Positions 55,718 to 63,845 of a stretch of DNA of 64,000 bases are shown here, in pieces (within the stretch, counting starts at the first letter, position 1; every line of letters starts with the position of its first letter). This DNA comes from Xylophilus sp. GW821-FHT01B05 (GTDB lineage: Bacteria > Pseudomonadota > Gammaproteobacteria > Burkholderiales > Burkholderiaceae_C). The notes under the pieces are model-generated. The model saw only the letters and a list, made by a program, of their open reading frames with translations. It was not told the DNA's origin and ran no database searches. Made by a program: the position numbers and the translations under genes. Location of the stretch: positions 3,720,001 through 3,784,000 of the forward strand of contig CP152408.1 of the NCBI GenBank assembly GCA_038961845.1. The letters are read 5' to 3'.

Positions 55718-58700
55718 ATGGACCTCCCGCGCATCGCCCCCGGAAAACGCTTCTCGGTGCCGCGCCCGCCCGGCTCGGCCGATGCGCTGCTGCTGGCCCA
55801 GTTGGGGCTGCGCGAGAAGGCCGCAGGCCAGCGCACGGCCATCGTCACGGCGGATGCCACGGATGCCCAGCGCCTGATTGATGAGCTGGCCTTTTTTGCG
55901 CCAGAGCTGCGCTGCGCGCTGTTCCCTGACTGGGAGACGCTGCCCTACGACACCTTCTCGCCGCACCAGGACCTGATCAGCGAGCGCCTGGCCACGCTCT
56001 GGCGCATTAGCCAGGGCGAGGCCGATCTGGTGATCGTGCCGGCCACCACGGCGCTATACCGATTGGCGCCGCCGGCCTTTCTGGCGGGCTACACCTTTCA
56101 CTTCAAGGTCAAGCAGCGGCTGGATGAAGCACGGCTCAAGGCCCAGCTCACGCTGGCCGGCTACAGCCATGTGACGCAGGTGGTGAGCCCGGGCGAATAC
56201 GCGGTGCGCGGCGGGCTGATTGATCTGTTCCCGATGGGCTCGCTGGTGCCCTACCGGGTGGATTTGTTCGACGACGAGATCGACTCGATCCGCACCTTCG
56301 ACCCCGACACCCAGCGCAGCCTGTACCCGGTGCCGGAAGTGCGCCTGCTGCCGGGCCGCGAGTTCCCGATGGACGAGGATGCGCGTGCCAAGTTCCGCCA
56401 CCGCTGGCGCGAGCTGCTGGAGGGCGACCCGACCAAGAGCCGCATCTACAAGGACATGGGCGCGGGCGTGGCCACGGCAGGTATCGAGTACTACCTGCCG
56501 CTGTTCTTCGATGACACCGCCACCGTGTTCGACTACCTGGGCGACAGCGCCACGGTGGTGCTGCATGGCGACCTGGAGCCGGCCTTCCACCGCTTCTGGC
56601 AGGACACCAAGGACCGCTACCGCCTGGTGCAGGGCGATGCGGAACGGCCAGTGCTGCCGCCCGAGGCACTGTTCTTGTCCAGCGAACAGTTCCACGTTCG
56701 CGCCAACGCGCACGCACAGCTGTCGATCCGCCCGGGCGTGGAAGACGTGGGCGACAACCCCTACTTCCAGAAGCTGGGCGAGCTGTCTGTGCTGCGCGGT
56801 GCGGAAGACCCGCTGGCGCGGTTGAAGGCCCATATTCGCGACACGCCCCAGCGCGTGCTGCTGCTGGCCGAGAGCGATGGCCGGCGTGAAAGCCTGCTCG
56901 ACTTCCTGCGTGCCAGCAATGTCAGCCCGCCGGCCTTTGACTCGCTGGCCGAGTTCGAGGCGATGGGAGAAGAAAAGCTCGGCATCGCCACCGCCGCGCT
57001 GGTCACCGGCTTTGCCTGGATAAAAGGCGGCATCGACTTTGTCACCGAGACCGAGCTGTTCGCCGCCGGCCCGACCACGCGCCGGCGCCGCCGGCAAGAG
57101 CAGGTCAGTGATGTCGAGGCGCTGATCAAGGACCTGGCCGAGCTCAACGTGGGCGACCCGGTGGTGCACACCGCGCACGGCATTGGCCGCTACCGCGGGC
57201 TGGTCAACATGGACCTGGGCCAGGGCACCAATGCCGACGGCACGCCGGCCATGCAGGAGTTCTTGCACCTGGAGTACGCCGACAAGGCCACGCTCTACGT
57301 GCCGGTGAGCCAGTTGCACCAGATCAGCCGCTACACCGGCGTGAGCGCCGACGAGGCGCCGCTGCACAAGCTGGGCAGCGGCCAGTGGGACAAGGCCAAG
57401 CGCAAGGCGGCCGAGCAGGTGCGCGACTCTGCGGCCGAGCTGCTCAACATCTACGCCCGCCGCGCGGCACGCGAGGGCCATGCCTTCCGTTACGCCGCAG
57501 CCGACTACGAGATCTTTGCCAACGACTTCGGCTTTGACGAAACCGCTGACCAGCGCGCCGCCATCCACGCCGTGATCCAGGACATGATCAGCCCGCAGCC
57601 GATGGACCGGCTGGTCTGCGGCGACGTGGGCTTTGGCAAGACCGAGGTGGCGCTGCGCGCGGCCTTTATCGCCATCACCGGTGGCAAGCAGGTGGCCTTT
57701 CTTGCGCCCACCACGCTGCTGGCCGAGCAGCACTACCAGACGCTGGTGGACCGCTTTGGCAAATGGCCGGTGAAGGTGGCCGAGATGAGCCGCTTCCGCT
57801 CCACCAAGGAGATCAACGCCGCCGCCAAGGGCCTGGCCGATGGCAGCGTGGACATCGTCGTGGGCACGCACAAGCTGCTCAGCGAATCGGTCAAGTTCAA
57901 GGACCTGGGCCTGCTCATCATTGACGAGGAGCACCGCTTCGGTGTGCGCCACAAGGAGCAGATGAAGGCCATGCGCGCCGAAGTCGACGTGCTGACGCTC
58001 ACCGCCACCCCCATCCCACGCACGCTGGGCATGGCGCTGGAAGGCCTGCGCGACCTGAGCGTGATCGCCACCGCGCCGCAGCGCCGGCTGGCGATCAAGA
58101 CCTTTGTGCGCAACGAGGGCACGGGCGTGATCCGCGAGGCCGTGCTGCGCGAGCTGAAACGCGGCGGGCAGGTCTACTTCCTGCACAACGAGGTCGAGAC
58201 CATCGAGAACCGGCGCCAGAAGCTCGAAGAGATATTGCCCGAGGCCCGCATTGCCGTGGCCCACGGCCAGATGCCCGAGCGCGAGCTGGAGCGCGTGATG
58301 CGCGACTTCGTGGCGCAGCGCTACAACCTGCTGCTGTGCTCGACCATCATCGAGACCGGCATCGACGTGCCGACCGCCAACACCATCGTCATGAGCCGCG
58401 CCGACAAGTTTGGCCTGGCGCAATTGCACCAACTGCGCGGCCGCGTCGGCCGCAGCCACCACCAAGCCTATGCCTACCTGATGGTGCCCGACACCGAGGG
58501 CCTGACCAAGCAGGCGCAGCAGCGGCTGGACGCCATCCAGCAGATGGAAGAGCTGGGCTCGGGCTTCTACCTGGCCATGCACGACCTAGAGATCCGCGGC
58601 ACCGGCGAGGTGCTGGGCGAGAACCAGAGCGGCAACATGATGGAGATCGGCTTCCAGCTCTACAACGAGATGCTGGGCGAAGCGGTAAAGGCCCTCAAGG

Positions 58701-59197
58701 CCGGCCGCGAGCCCGATCTGCTGGCGCCGCTGTCGGTCACGACCGAGATCAACCTGCACGCGCCCGCCCTGCTGCCCGACGACTACTGCGGCGACGTGCA
58801 CCTGCGCCTGTCCTTCTACAAAAAGCTGGCCACGGCCAAAACCACGGATCAGATCGACGGGCTACTGGAAGAAATCGTCGACCGCTTTGGCAAGCTGCCC
58901 GCCCAGGCGCAGACCCTCATCGACGTGCACCGCCTGCGCGTGCTGGCCAAGCCCTACGGCGTGGTCAAGGTCGATGCCGCGCCGGGCGTGACCCACATCA
59001 CCTTCAAGCCCAACCCGCCGATAGACCCGATGCGCATCATTGCGCTGATCCAGAAGAACAAGCACATCAAGCTCGCCGGCAACGAGAAGCTGCGCATAGA
59101 GCGCGACCTGCCCGAGCCCAAGGAGCGGGCGCAGATGGTGCGGGATATCTTGCGGGCGCTGGGGCAGCCTGTGGCAGAGGTGGCGGCCTCCGTATAA
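55718..59197 (+). CDS. mfd: transcription-repair coupling factor Mfd
   Basis: Mfd removes RNA polymerase stalled at DNA lesions and recruits UvrA. The 1159-residue chain has the UvrB-like N-terminal module (RIAPGKRFSVPRPPG, PDWETLPYDTFSPHQDLISE). The RNA-polymerase-interacting CarD-like domain starts LNVGDPVVHTAHGIGRYRGL. The RecG-like motor has Walker A LVCGDVGFGKTEVALRAAFI, the DEEH box LLIIDEEHRFGVRHKEQMKA, ATPIPRTLGMALEGL and QLHQLRGRVGRSHHQAYAYL. The C-terminal TRCF domain is LSFYKKLATAKTTDQIDGLL. The start at 55718 gives MDLPRIAPGK. Its stop codon is part of the TATAAT before the next operon. Confidence 0.97.
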   Translation: MDLPRIAPGKRFSVPRPPGSADALLLAQLGLREKAAGQRTAIVTADATDAQRLIDELAFFAPELRCALFPDWETLPYDTFSPHQDLISERLATLWRISQGEADLVIVPATTALYRLAPPAFLAGYTFHFKVKQRLDEARLKAQLTLAGYSHVTQVVSPGEYAVRGGLIDLFPMGSLVPYRVDLFDDEIDSIRTFDPDTQRSLYPVPEVRLLPGREFPMDEDARAKFRHRWRELLEGDPTKSRIYKDMGAGVATAGIEYYLPLFFDDTATVFDYLGDSATVVLHGDLEPAFHRFWQDTKDRYRLVQGDAERPVLPPEALFLSSEQFHVRANAHAQLSIRPGVEDVGDNPYFQKLGELSVLRGAEDPLARLKAHIRDTPQRVLLLAESDGRRESLLDFLRASNVSPPAFDSLAEFEAMGEEKLGIATAALVTGFAWIKGGIDFVTETELFAAGPTTRRRRRQEQVSDVEALIKDLAELNVGDPVVHTAHGIGRYRGLVNMDLGQGTNADGTPAMQEFLHLEYADKATLYVPVSQLHQISRYTGVSADEAPLHKLGSGQWDKAKRKAAEQVRDSAAELLNIYARRAAREGHAFRYAAADYEIFANDFGFDETADQRAAIHAVIQDMISPQPMDRLVCGDVGFGKTEVALRAAFIAITGGKQVAFLAPTTLLAEQHYQTLVDRFGKWPVKVAEMSRFRSTKEINAAAKGLADGSVDIVVGTHKLLSESVKFKDLGLLIIDEEHRFGVRHKEQMKAMRAEVDVLTLTATPIPRTLGMALEGLRDLSVIATAPQRRLAIKTFVRNEGTGVIREAVLRELKRGGQVYFLHNEVETIENRRQKLEEILPEARIAVAHGQMPERELERVMRDFVAQRYNLLLCSTIIETGIDVPTANTIVMSRADKFGLAQLHQLRGRVGRSHHQAYAYLMVPDTEGLTKQAQQRLDAIQQMEELGSGFYLAMHDLEIRGTGEVLGENQSGNMMEIGFQLYNEMLGEAVKALKAGREPDLLAPLSVTTEINLHAPALLPDDYCGDVHLRLSFYKKLATAKTTDQIDGLLEEIVDRFGKLPAQAQTLIDVHRLRVLAKPYGVVKVDAAPGVTHITFKPNPPIDPMRIIALIQKNKHIKLAGNEKLRIERDLPEPKERAQMVRDILRALGQPVAEVAASV

Positions 59198-59222
59198 TTG
59201 CGCATGTAATTGCCACCGCCAC
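59180..59222 (+). promoter_or_regulatory. promoter/operator of the toxin-antitoxin pair, overlapping the mfd stop
   Basis: TATAAT at 59193-59198 contains the mfd stop codon. TAATTGC occurs twice with a 12-bp period (59195-59201, 59207-59213), and GTGGCGG (59180-59186) is complementary to CCGCCAC (59216-59222). Such repeats over a -10 suit autoregulation by the antitoxin. The -35 is weak. Confidence 0.5.
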
Positions 59223-59236
59223 AGGAGGCTACCGCC

Positions 59237-59503
59237 ATGTCGCAAGTCACCATCTATCTCGAAGAAGACACCCTCGCCGCCGCCAAGGCTGCGGCGGCGC
59301 GCGCGCAAATGTCGGTGAGCAAGTGGTTCGCGCAGTTTGCGGAGGCGGAGAAGGCCAAGGCCCGGCCCGGAAGCCTGGCCGAAGCGCTGGCAGACATCGA
59401 TCGCCAGTACGGCCCGCCGGGCGACGAACTGGACTTCCTGCTCGACCCGAAGACGCGCTACGCCGGCCTGGGCGAAGACGCACCGCGCGAGCCGTTCGAG
59501 TGA
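59237..59503 (+). CDS. vapB: antitoxin of a VapBC-like module
   Basis: An 88-residue protein directly upstream of a PIN-domain toxin. The N terminus MSQVTIYLEEDTLAAAKAAA with RAQMSVSKWFAQFAE looks like a ribbon-helix-helix DNA-binding domain. The C-terminal part (DIDRQYGPPGDELDFLLDPK) is acidic and would wrap the toxin. A strong AGGAGG SD lies 8 nt before the ATG at 59237. The stop overlaps the toxin start as TGATG, the standard antitoxin-first layout. Family assignment to VapB is by context. Confidence 0.82.
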   Translation: MSQVTIYLEEDTLAAAKAAAARAQMSVSKWFAQFAEAEKAKARPGSLAEALADIDRQYGPPGDELDFLLDPKTRYAGLGEDAPREPFE

Positions 59504-59904
59504 TGCCGCGCTACCTGCTCGATACCAACACGCTGATCTATGCACGCAAGCGCCAGGGCCTGTGCCTGGCGCGCCTCGACAGCCATGCGGCCGAGACGCT
59601 GGCCTGGAGCGTGATCTCGCTGCAGGAACTGCACCTGGGCGCGGCCAAGTCCACGGCTCCGGGCGGCATGCTGGCGTACATCGACTCCCTGCGGCAACGC
59701 TATGCGCTGATGGACTATGGCGCCACAAGCGCGCAGCGGGCCGGCGAACTGCAAGCCGCGCTGCAACGCCAGGGCACGCCGATCGGCGGCAATGACCTGC
59801 AGATCGCCGCGATTGCCCTCGCCCACGACCTCACCGTTGTCACCCACAACACCCGCGAGTTCGCCCGCGTCCCCGGCCTGCGGGTCGAGGACTGGTACGC
59901 CTGA
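59503..59904 (+). CDS. vapC: PIN-domain ribonuclease toxin VapC
   Basis: A 133-residue PIN-domain endoribonuclease, the toxin partner of the preceding ORF. The first acidic residue is D7 in MPRYLLDTNTLIYARK, then E42 in WSVISLQELHLGAAKS. D98 lies in PIGGNDLQIAAIALAHDL, and the terminal block VVTHNTREFARVPGLRVEDW is typical of VapC. VapC enzymes usually cut initiator tRNA or rRNA; the target here is unknown. All catalytic positions are present, so the toxin should be active and the pair intact. No mobile-element ends flank it. Confidence 0.92.
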   Translation: MPRYLLDTNTLIYARKRQGLCLARLDSHAAETLAWSVISLQELHLGAAKSTAPGGMLAYIDSLRQRYALMDYGATSAQRAGELQAALQRQGTPIGGNDLQIAAIALAHDLTVVTHNTREFARVPGLRVEDWYA

Positions 59905-59943
59905 GCGCGGCTTTCACTTCTTTTTCCTTTTTCCACCGCATCC

Positions 59944-60657
59944 ATGTCCTCGCCCACCGAAACCTCCCCCGGCCTCGTCGTGCAAGGCCTGCAATCCCCG
60001 CTGCGCCTGGCCGACTTCAAGCTGATCGCCTTCGACATGGATTCGACGCTGATCACCATCGAATGCATCGACGAGATCGCCGACGCCGTTGGCAAGAAGG
60101 CCGAAGTCGCCGCCATCACCGAGGCCACCATGCGCGGCGAGATCGCCGACTTCAAAGAGAGCCTGCGCCGCCGCGTGGCGCTGCTGGAAGGCGTGCCGAC
60201 CGCCTCGCTGCAGCAGGTCTATGACGAGCGCCTGCGCTTCTCGCCTGGCGCGGCCGAATTGGTGAGCGCCTGCAAGGCGGCGGGCCTGAAGGTGCTGCTG
60301 GTGAGCGGTGGCTTTACCTTCTTTGCCGACCGGGTGAAGGCGCAGTTGGGCATCGACTTTGCGCGCTCCAACCTGCTGGAGGAAGCCGGCGGCGTGCTCA
60401 CCGGCCGCATCACGGAGCAAAGCTGGGGCGACGTCTGCGATGGCGCCGAGAAGCGCCGCACGCTGCTGGAAGTGGCCTCGCTGCTGGGCATTGCGCCGGC
60501 CCAGGCGATTGCCGTGGGCGACGGCGCCAACGACCTGCCGATGATGGGCGCGGCCGGCCTGTCAGTGGCCTTTCATGCCAAGCCCAAGGTGCGCGAGCAA
60601 GCCATGGTGGCCATCAATGACGGCGGGCTGGATCGCCTGCTGGAAGTGCTGCAGTAG
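59944..60657 (+). CDS. serB: phosphoserine phosphatase SerB
   Basis: SerB releases serine from phosphoserine, the last step of serine synthesis. The 237-residue HAD enzyme has motif I KLIAFDMDSTLITIECIDEI with nucleophile D31 and D33. Motif II is VLLVSGGFTFFADRVKAQLG, and motif IV is AIAVGDGANDLPMMGAAGLS. The cap region is EATMRGEIADFKESLRRRVA. No N-terminal ACT domain is present, unlike the longer E. coli SerB. It follows vapC by 39 bp, with a T-rich but hairpin-free gap. Confidence 0.96.
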   Translation: MSSPTETSPGLVVQGLQSPLRLADFKLIAFDMDSTLITIECIDEIADAVGKKAEVAAITEATMRGEIADFKESLRRRVALLEGVPTASLQQVYDERLRFSPGAAELVSACKAAGLKVLLVSGGFTFFADRVKAQLGIDFARSNLLEEAGGVLTGRITEQSWGDVCDGAEKRRTLLEVASLLGIAPAQAIAVGDGANDLPMMGAAGLSVAFHAKPKVREQAMVAINDGGLDRLLEVLQ

Positions 60658-60663
60658 CCCTAC

Positions 60664-60718
60664 TACTATTTTTATAGCTACTAGCCCAGGCCACACAAGG
60701 GCTAGAGGCACTTTTTAC
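60664..60718 (+). repeat. interspersed palindromic repeat, intergenic copy after serB
   Basis: Reads ACTATTTTTATAGCTA, then CTAGCCC-AGGCCACACAA-GGGCTAG (60680-60704 region), then AGGCACTTTTTACC. The 7-bp arms are perfect and a T run follows, so this copy could terminate serB. The core is nearly identical to the copy inside nnr at 39663. Confidence 0.85.
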
Positions 60719-60731
60719 CAAAAAACCGTAT

Positions 60732-61067
60732 TCAAGCGCTGCGGCGTGGCGTCCCGTGTTCCGCTGGGCGCATGGCCTGCGCAATCAGTTCGCGGGCGCT
60801 CAGTTCTGCGGCCAGCGACGCATCCAGCGGGGAGCGGCACAGGCCCGCGTGCTGGTAGTTCAGGTTCTCGTAGATCTCGGCGGCCACGGGCGCAGCCGCC
60901 AGCAGCTCGTCCAGCGCGGCGCCAGGCGCCACGTCGGTCAGTTCGCTGGTGAGCCGGGCCACCACGTCGCGGTACTGCCCGGCGTCGGCGCCGCCACGGC
61001 TTTCCAGCCGCTGCAGCAACCCGGCCAGCACCAGGGCGTTTTGGGAAAGAGCATGGGTGGTATTCAT
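60732..61067 (-). CDS. conserved hypothetical protein (111 aa)
   Basis: An alpha-helical, Ala/Leu-rich cytoplasmic protein starting MNTTHALSQNALVLAGLLQR. It contains YRDVVARLTSELTDVAPGAA, LAAAPVAAEIYENLNYQHAG and LAAELSARELIAQAMRPAEH. No signal peptide, membrane segment or catalytic motif is visible. I do not recognise a named domain. The longer frame from 61160 runs into the 5' region of the next gene and is not used. It is convergent with serB across the interspersed repeat. Confidence 0.6.
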   Translation of the reverse strand: MNTTHALSQNALVLAGLLQRLESRGGADAGQYRDVVARLTSELTDVAPGAALDELLAAAPVAAEIYENLNYQHAGLCRSPLDASLAAELSARELIAQAMRPAEHGTPRRSA

Positions 61068-61183
61068 GCCCGAAAGCTGGGGGTGGCGGCAGCGCTTGCA
61101 AGAGGGCCTGCGAGGGTGCCGCACATGAATCCGGCCGCCGTGGCACGATCCGCCCTCCATCCCGTCCGCCCCAAGAACCCGCC

Positions 61184-61786
61184 ATGAAATCCACTCTTTC
61201 CGCCCTTGCCCTTTGCCTGGCCACCAGTTGGGCCGTGGCGCAGCCCGCAGGCACGCCCACTGTGCGGCTGCGCGGTACGGTGCAGGCCGTGACGCCCACC
61301 ACCCTGACCGTCAAGGCGCGCAACGGCGACACCGTGGCACTGGCGCTGCCCGGCACCCTGGCGGTGCAAGAGGTCTTCCCCATCAACCTGGCCGATATCC
61401 AGGCCGGCAGCTTCATCGGCACCGCCGCCCTGCCACAGCCCGACGGCACCCAGCGCGCCATCGCCGTCACCGTATTCCCCGAATCCGCGCGCGGCACCGG
61501 CGAAGGCTTTCACCCCTTCGACCTGCAGCCCGAAAGCACCATGACCAACGCCACCGTCGCCGACGTGGCCGCTGCCCCGTCCGGCCGCAAGCTGCAGCTG
61601 AAGTACAAGGGCGGCGAGCAAACCCTGGTCATCCCGCCCGGCACGCCCATCGTCACCTTCCGCCCCGGCGACCGCAGCCTGCTGGTGCCCGGCGCCAGTG
61701 TGTCGATCACGGCGCAGGAGATTGCCGGGCAAGCCACGGCGACCCGCGTCAACGCCGGTCGCGATGGCTTTGCCTTGCCGTATTGA
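61184..61786 (+). CDS. predicted periplasmic OB-fold-like protein
   Basis: A 200-residue protein with a clear signal peptide (MKSTLSALALCLATSWAVAQ). The mature chain is rich in beta-strand: VRLRGTVQAVTPTTLTVKAR, then TVALALPGTLAVQEVFPINL, then IQAGSFIGTAALPQPDGTQR, then VPGASVSITAQEIAGQATAT. The pattern of GTV.A.....LTV followed by short strands recalls DUF5666-type OB folds. The role is unknown; binding of metal or small molecules is only a guess. The second copy of the two-hairpin repeat starts 6 bp after its stop. Confidence 0.65.
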   Translation: MKSTLSALALCLATSWAVAQPAGTPTVRLRGTVQAVTPTTLTVKARNGDTVALALPGTLAVQEVFPINLADIQAGSFIGTAALPQPDGTQRAIAVTVFPESARGTGEGFHPFDLQPESTMTNATVADVAAAPSGRKLQLKYKGGEQTLVIPPGTPIVTFRPGDRSLLVPGASVSITAQEIAGQATATRVNAGRDGFALPY

Positions 61787-61791
61787 GATCA

Positions 61792-61885
61792 CCCCCAGGC
61801 TACGCACTTCGTGTCTTCGCCAACCCCCTCCAGGGGGCACATCCTGCGGCCCGGCGGAGCCGGTTCCGCGGATGTCTGCGCTTGG
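61792..61885 (+). repeat. two-hairpin 3'-UTR repeat, copy B
   Basis: Starts CCCCCAGGCTACGCACTTCG six bases after a stop codon. Hairpin 1 is CCCCC-TCCA-GGGGG (61824-61837). Hairpin 2 has arms ACATCC/GGATGT, GCGG/CCGC and CGGC/GCCG (61839-61875). Relative to copy A at 15687 four base pairs changed on both sides, so pairing is conserved. Confidence 0.8.
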
Positions 61886-61992
61886 CCTGCTCCGCGGCCC
61901 TCGGTGCCAGTATTCAGTCCAGCCACCGCGTTTACGCCACGGGCTTGACGGGTCAGGGACAATCGGGGGCTCGATACACAACAGGGGAATCC

Positions 61993-62220
61993 ATGGCGCG
62001 AGCCAATGAATGGGCCGGCAAGGTGCTGGCATTGGTCAAAGGTGGCAACTCAGCTGCAGCCATTGCGCAGATCAAAGTCGCACCCAGCGTGAAAGACCTG
62101 CGCGCCCTGCAGACCGCCCTGGCCGCCCTGCAACCCGCCGGGCGCTGGCGCGACGTGGATGTGGCTGTCAGCGACAACATCGACGCCCTGGCCGCACCGC
62201 GGCTGCATCGCTCGCCCTAA
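61993..62220 (+). CDS. small conserved hypothetical protein (75 aa)
   Basis: A 75-residue ORF starting MARANEWAGKVLALVKGGNS with an AGGGGA SD before the ATG. It continues AAAIAQIKVAPSVKDLRALQ and ends near VDVAVSDNIDALAAPRLHRS. Two amphipathic helices are likely; there is no signal or membrane segment. The sequence looks selected (SD, helix periodicity), but I recognise no named domain. It precedes the DEAD-box helicase by 27 bp and may be cotranscribed with it. Confidence 0.6.
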   Translation: MARANEWAGKVLALVKGGNSAAAIAQIKVAPSVKDLRALQTALAALQPAGRWRDVDVAVSDNIDALAAPRLHRSP

Positions 62221-62247
62221 CTCTCTTCTCTGGCCGATTAGCCCCTC

Positions 62248-63501
62248 ATGCCCTTTCTCTCACTCGGCCTTTCTCCCGCGCTGGTCCACGCTGCCGGCAA
62301 GCTCGGCTTTCTCACGCCCACGCCGATCCAGGCCGCTGCGATTCCCGCCGTGTTGCAAGGCGCCGACGTGCTTGGCTCGGCACAGACCGGCTCCGGCAAG
62401 ACGGCAGCCTTTGCCCTGCCGCTGCTGCAACGGCTGCAGGAAGGCCCCCAGCACACGCCACGGCGGGTACGCGCGCTGATCCTGGTGCCCACGCGCGAGC
62501 TGGCGGCACAGGTCGGCGAAGTGCTGCGCAGCCTGGCCCAGGACCTGCCGCAGCCGCCCAAGGTGGCGGTGGTGTTTGGCGGTGTCTCGATCAATCCGCA
62601 GATGATGGGCCTGCGCGGCGGCGCCGATGTGGTGGTGGCCACGCCCGGCCGCCTGCTCGATCTGGTGGAGCACAACGCGCTCAGGCTCTCGTCCGTGGGC
62701 CTGCTGGTGCTGGACGAGGCCGACCGCCTGCTGGACCTGGGCTTTTCCGAGGAACTGAACCGCGTGCTGGCCTTGCTGCCGCAGCAGCGCCAGAACCTGT
62801 TCTTCTCTGCCACCTTCCCGCCTGCGGTCGAGGCACTGGCTGCCGGCCTGCTGCGCCAGCCAGTGCGTGTAGAGGTCGTGGCCACGCCGGGGAATGAGCC
62901 CGCCATCCTGCAACGCGTGATCCAGGTCGATGCCAGCCGGCGCACCGAGCTGTTGCGCCACCTGCTGGAGGAAAGCGGTTGGGGCCGGGCGCTGGTGTTT
63001 GTGGCCACCCAGTACGCCACCGAGCACGTGGCCTGGAAGCTCTACAAGAACGGCATCTTCGCCACGCCCTTCCACGGCGGGCTGAGCCAGGGCGCGCGCA
63101 AGCAGGTACTGGAAGAGTTCAAGGCCGGCCGTTGGGATGTGCTGGTGACGACCGATCTGGCCTCGCGCGGCATTGATATTTCGCAGTTGCCAGTGGTGGT
63201 GAACTACGACCTGCCGCGCTCGGCCGTGGACTATGTGCACCGCATTGGCCGCACCGGCCGCGCGGGCGAAAGCGGCCTGGCGGTGAGCTTCACCAGCGCC
63301 GACACGGAGGCGCATTTCCGCCTGATCGAAAAACGCCAGAACCTGAGCCTGCCGCGCGAGCAGATCGCGGGCTTCGAGCCGGTTGAGGTGGAATCAAAAG
63401 AAAAAGCCGCCGAGGCACCAGGCACCGGCGGCATCAAGGGCAAGCGCCCTAGCAAGAAAGACAAGTTGCGCGCCGCCGCAGCGGCAGCACGCGGCGATTA
63501 G
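62248..63501 (+). CDS. DEAD-box RNA helicase, RhlE-like
   Basis: A 417-residue ATP-dependent RNA helicase. Q-motif GFLTPTPIQAAAIPAVLQG precedes motif I GSAQTGSGKTAAFALPLL (residues 43-60). PTRELAAQ (Ia), TPGRLLDL (Ib), LLVLDEADRLLDLGF (II) and FFSATFP (III) follow. The second RecA domain has TTDLASRGIDISQL (V) and HRIGRTGRAGESG (VI). The C-terminal tail (KGKRPSKKDKLRAAAAAARG) is basic, as in RhlE relatives with roles in ribosome assembly or mRNA decay. Its stop overlaps the convergent DUF6172 gene by 4 bp. Confidence 0.92.
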   Translation: MPFLSLGLSPALVHAAGKLGFLTPTPIQAAAIPAVLQGADVLGSAQTGSGKTAAFALPLLQRLQEGPQHTPRRVRALILVPTRELAAQVGEVLRSLAQDLPQPPKVAVVFGGVSINPQMMGLRGGADVVVATPGRLLDLVEHNALRLSSVGLLVLDEADRLLDLGFSEELNRVLALLPQQRQNLFFSATFPPAVEALAAGLLRQPVRVEVVATPGNEPAILQRVIQVDASRRTELLRHLLEESGWGRALVFVATQYATEHVAWKLYKNGIFATPFHGGLSQGARKQVLEEFKAGRWDVLVTTDLASRGIDISQLPVVVNYDLPRSAVDYVHRIGRTGRAGESGLAVSFTSADTEAHFRLIEKRQNLSLPREQIAGFEPVEVESKEKAAEAPGTGGIKGKRPSKKDKLRAAAAAARGD

Positions 63502-63815
63502 TCGAGGTCGGAGGCCTCGGCCTCCGGTGCCGGCCGGGCCTTGCGCACGCCGTGCGCAGCCAGGATCTCCACATAGAACTGGCCGGCCGCTTCAGCGGCG
63601 GCGGCGTCGATCGACTCCGTGAGATTGGCCAGATGCACATGTTCGGCCGCCTGCTCCGTCAGGCCGAACTTGCAATTGAAGTCCCAGTAGTCCACGCCTG
63701 GCGGGAGTTCACGACGGCGTTCGCGCTTGATGTACTTGCGGATTTCGTGCTTTACGGCTTCCAGAACCCGGTCGCGGTTCTTGCCTTCGATATTGAGCTG
63801 AAAAGTTTTCTTCAT
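63498..63815 (-). CDS. DUF6172 family protein
   Basis: A 105-residue protein of a conserved but uncharacterised family. It starts MKKTFQLNIEGKNRDRVLEA and continues VKHEIRKYIKRERRRELPPG, a charged helix. VDYWDFNCKFGLTEQAAEHV and LTESIDAAAAEAAGQFYVEI form the conserved centre. The acidic C-terminal tail is variable. No signal or membrane segment is seen, so it is cytoplasmic. It lies 30 bp downstream of a partial gene on the same strand and is convergent with the helicase. Confidence 0.75.
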   Translation of the reverse strand: MKKTFQLNIEGKNRDRVLEAVKHEIRKYIKRERRRELPPGVDYWDFNCKFGLTEQAAEHVHLANLTESIDAAAAEAAGQFYVEILAAHGVRKARPAPEAEASDLD

Positions 63816-63845
63816 GGGTGATCGTACCGTGCCGGCGGGTGCCCT

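Noticed and set aside
56054..58582. 842-codon minus-strand ORF opposite mfd
   Set aside because: Antisense shadow of mfd with low-complexity His/Gln/Ala composition and no SD.
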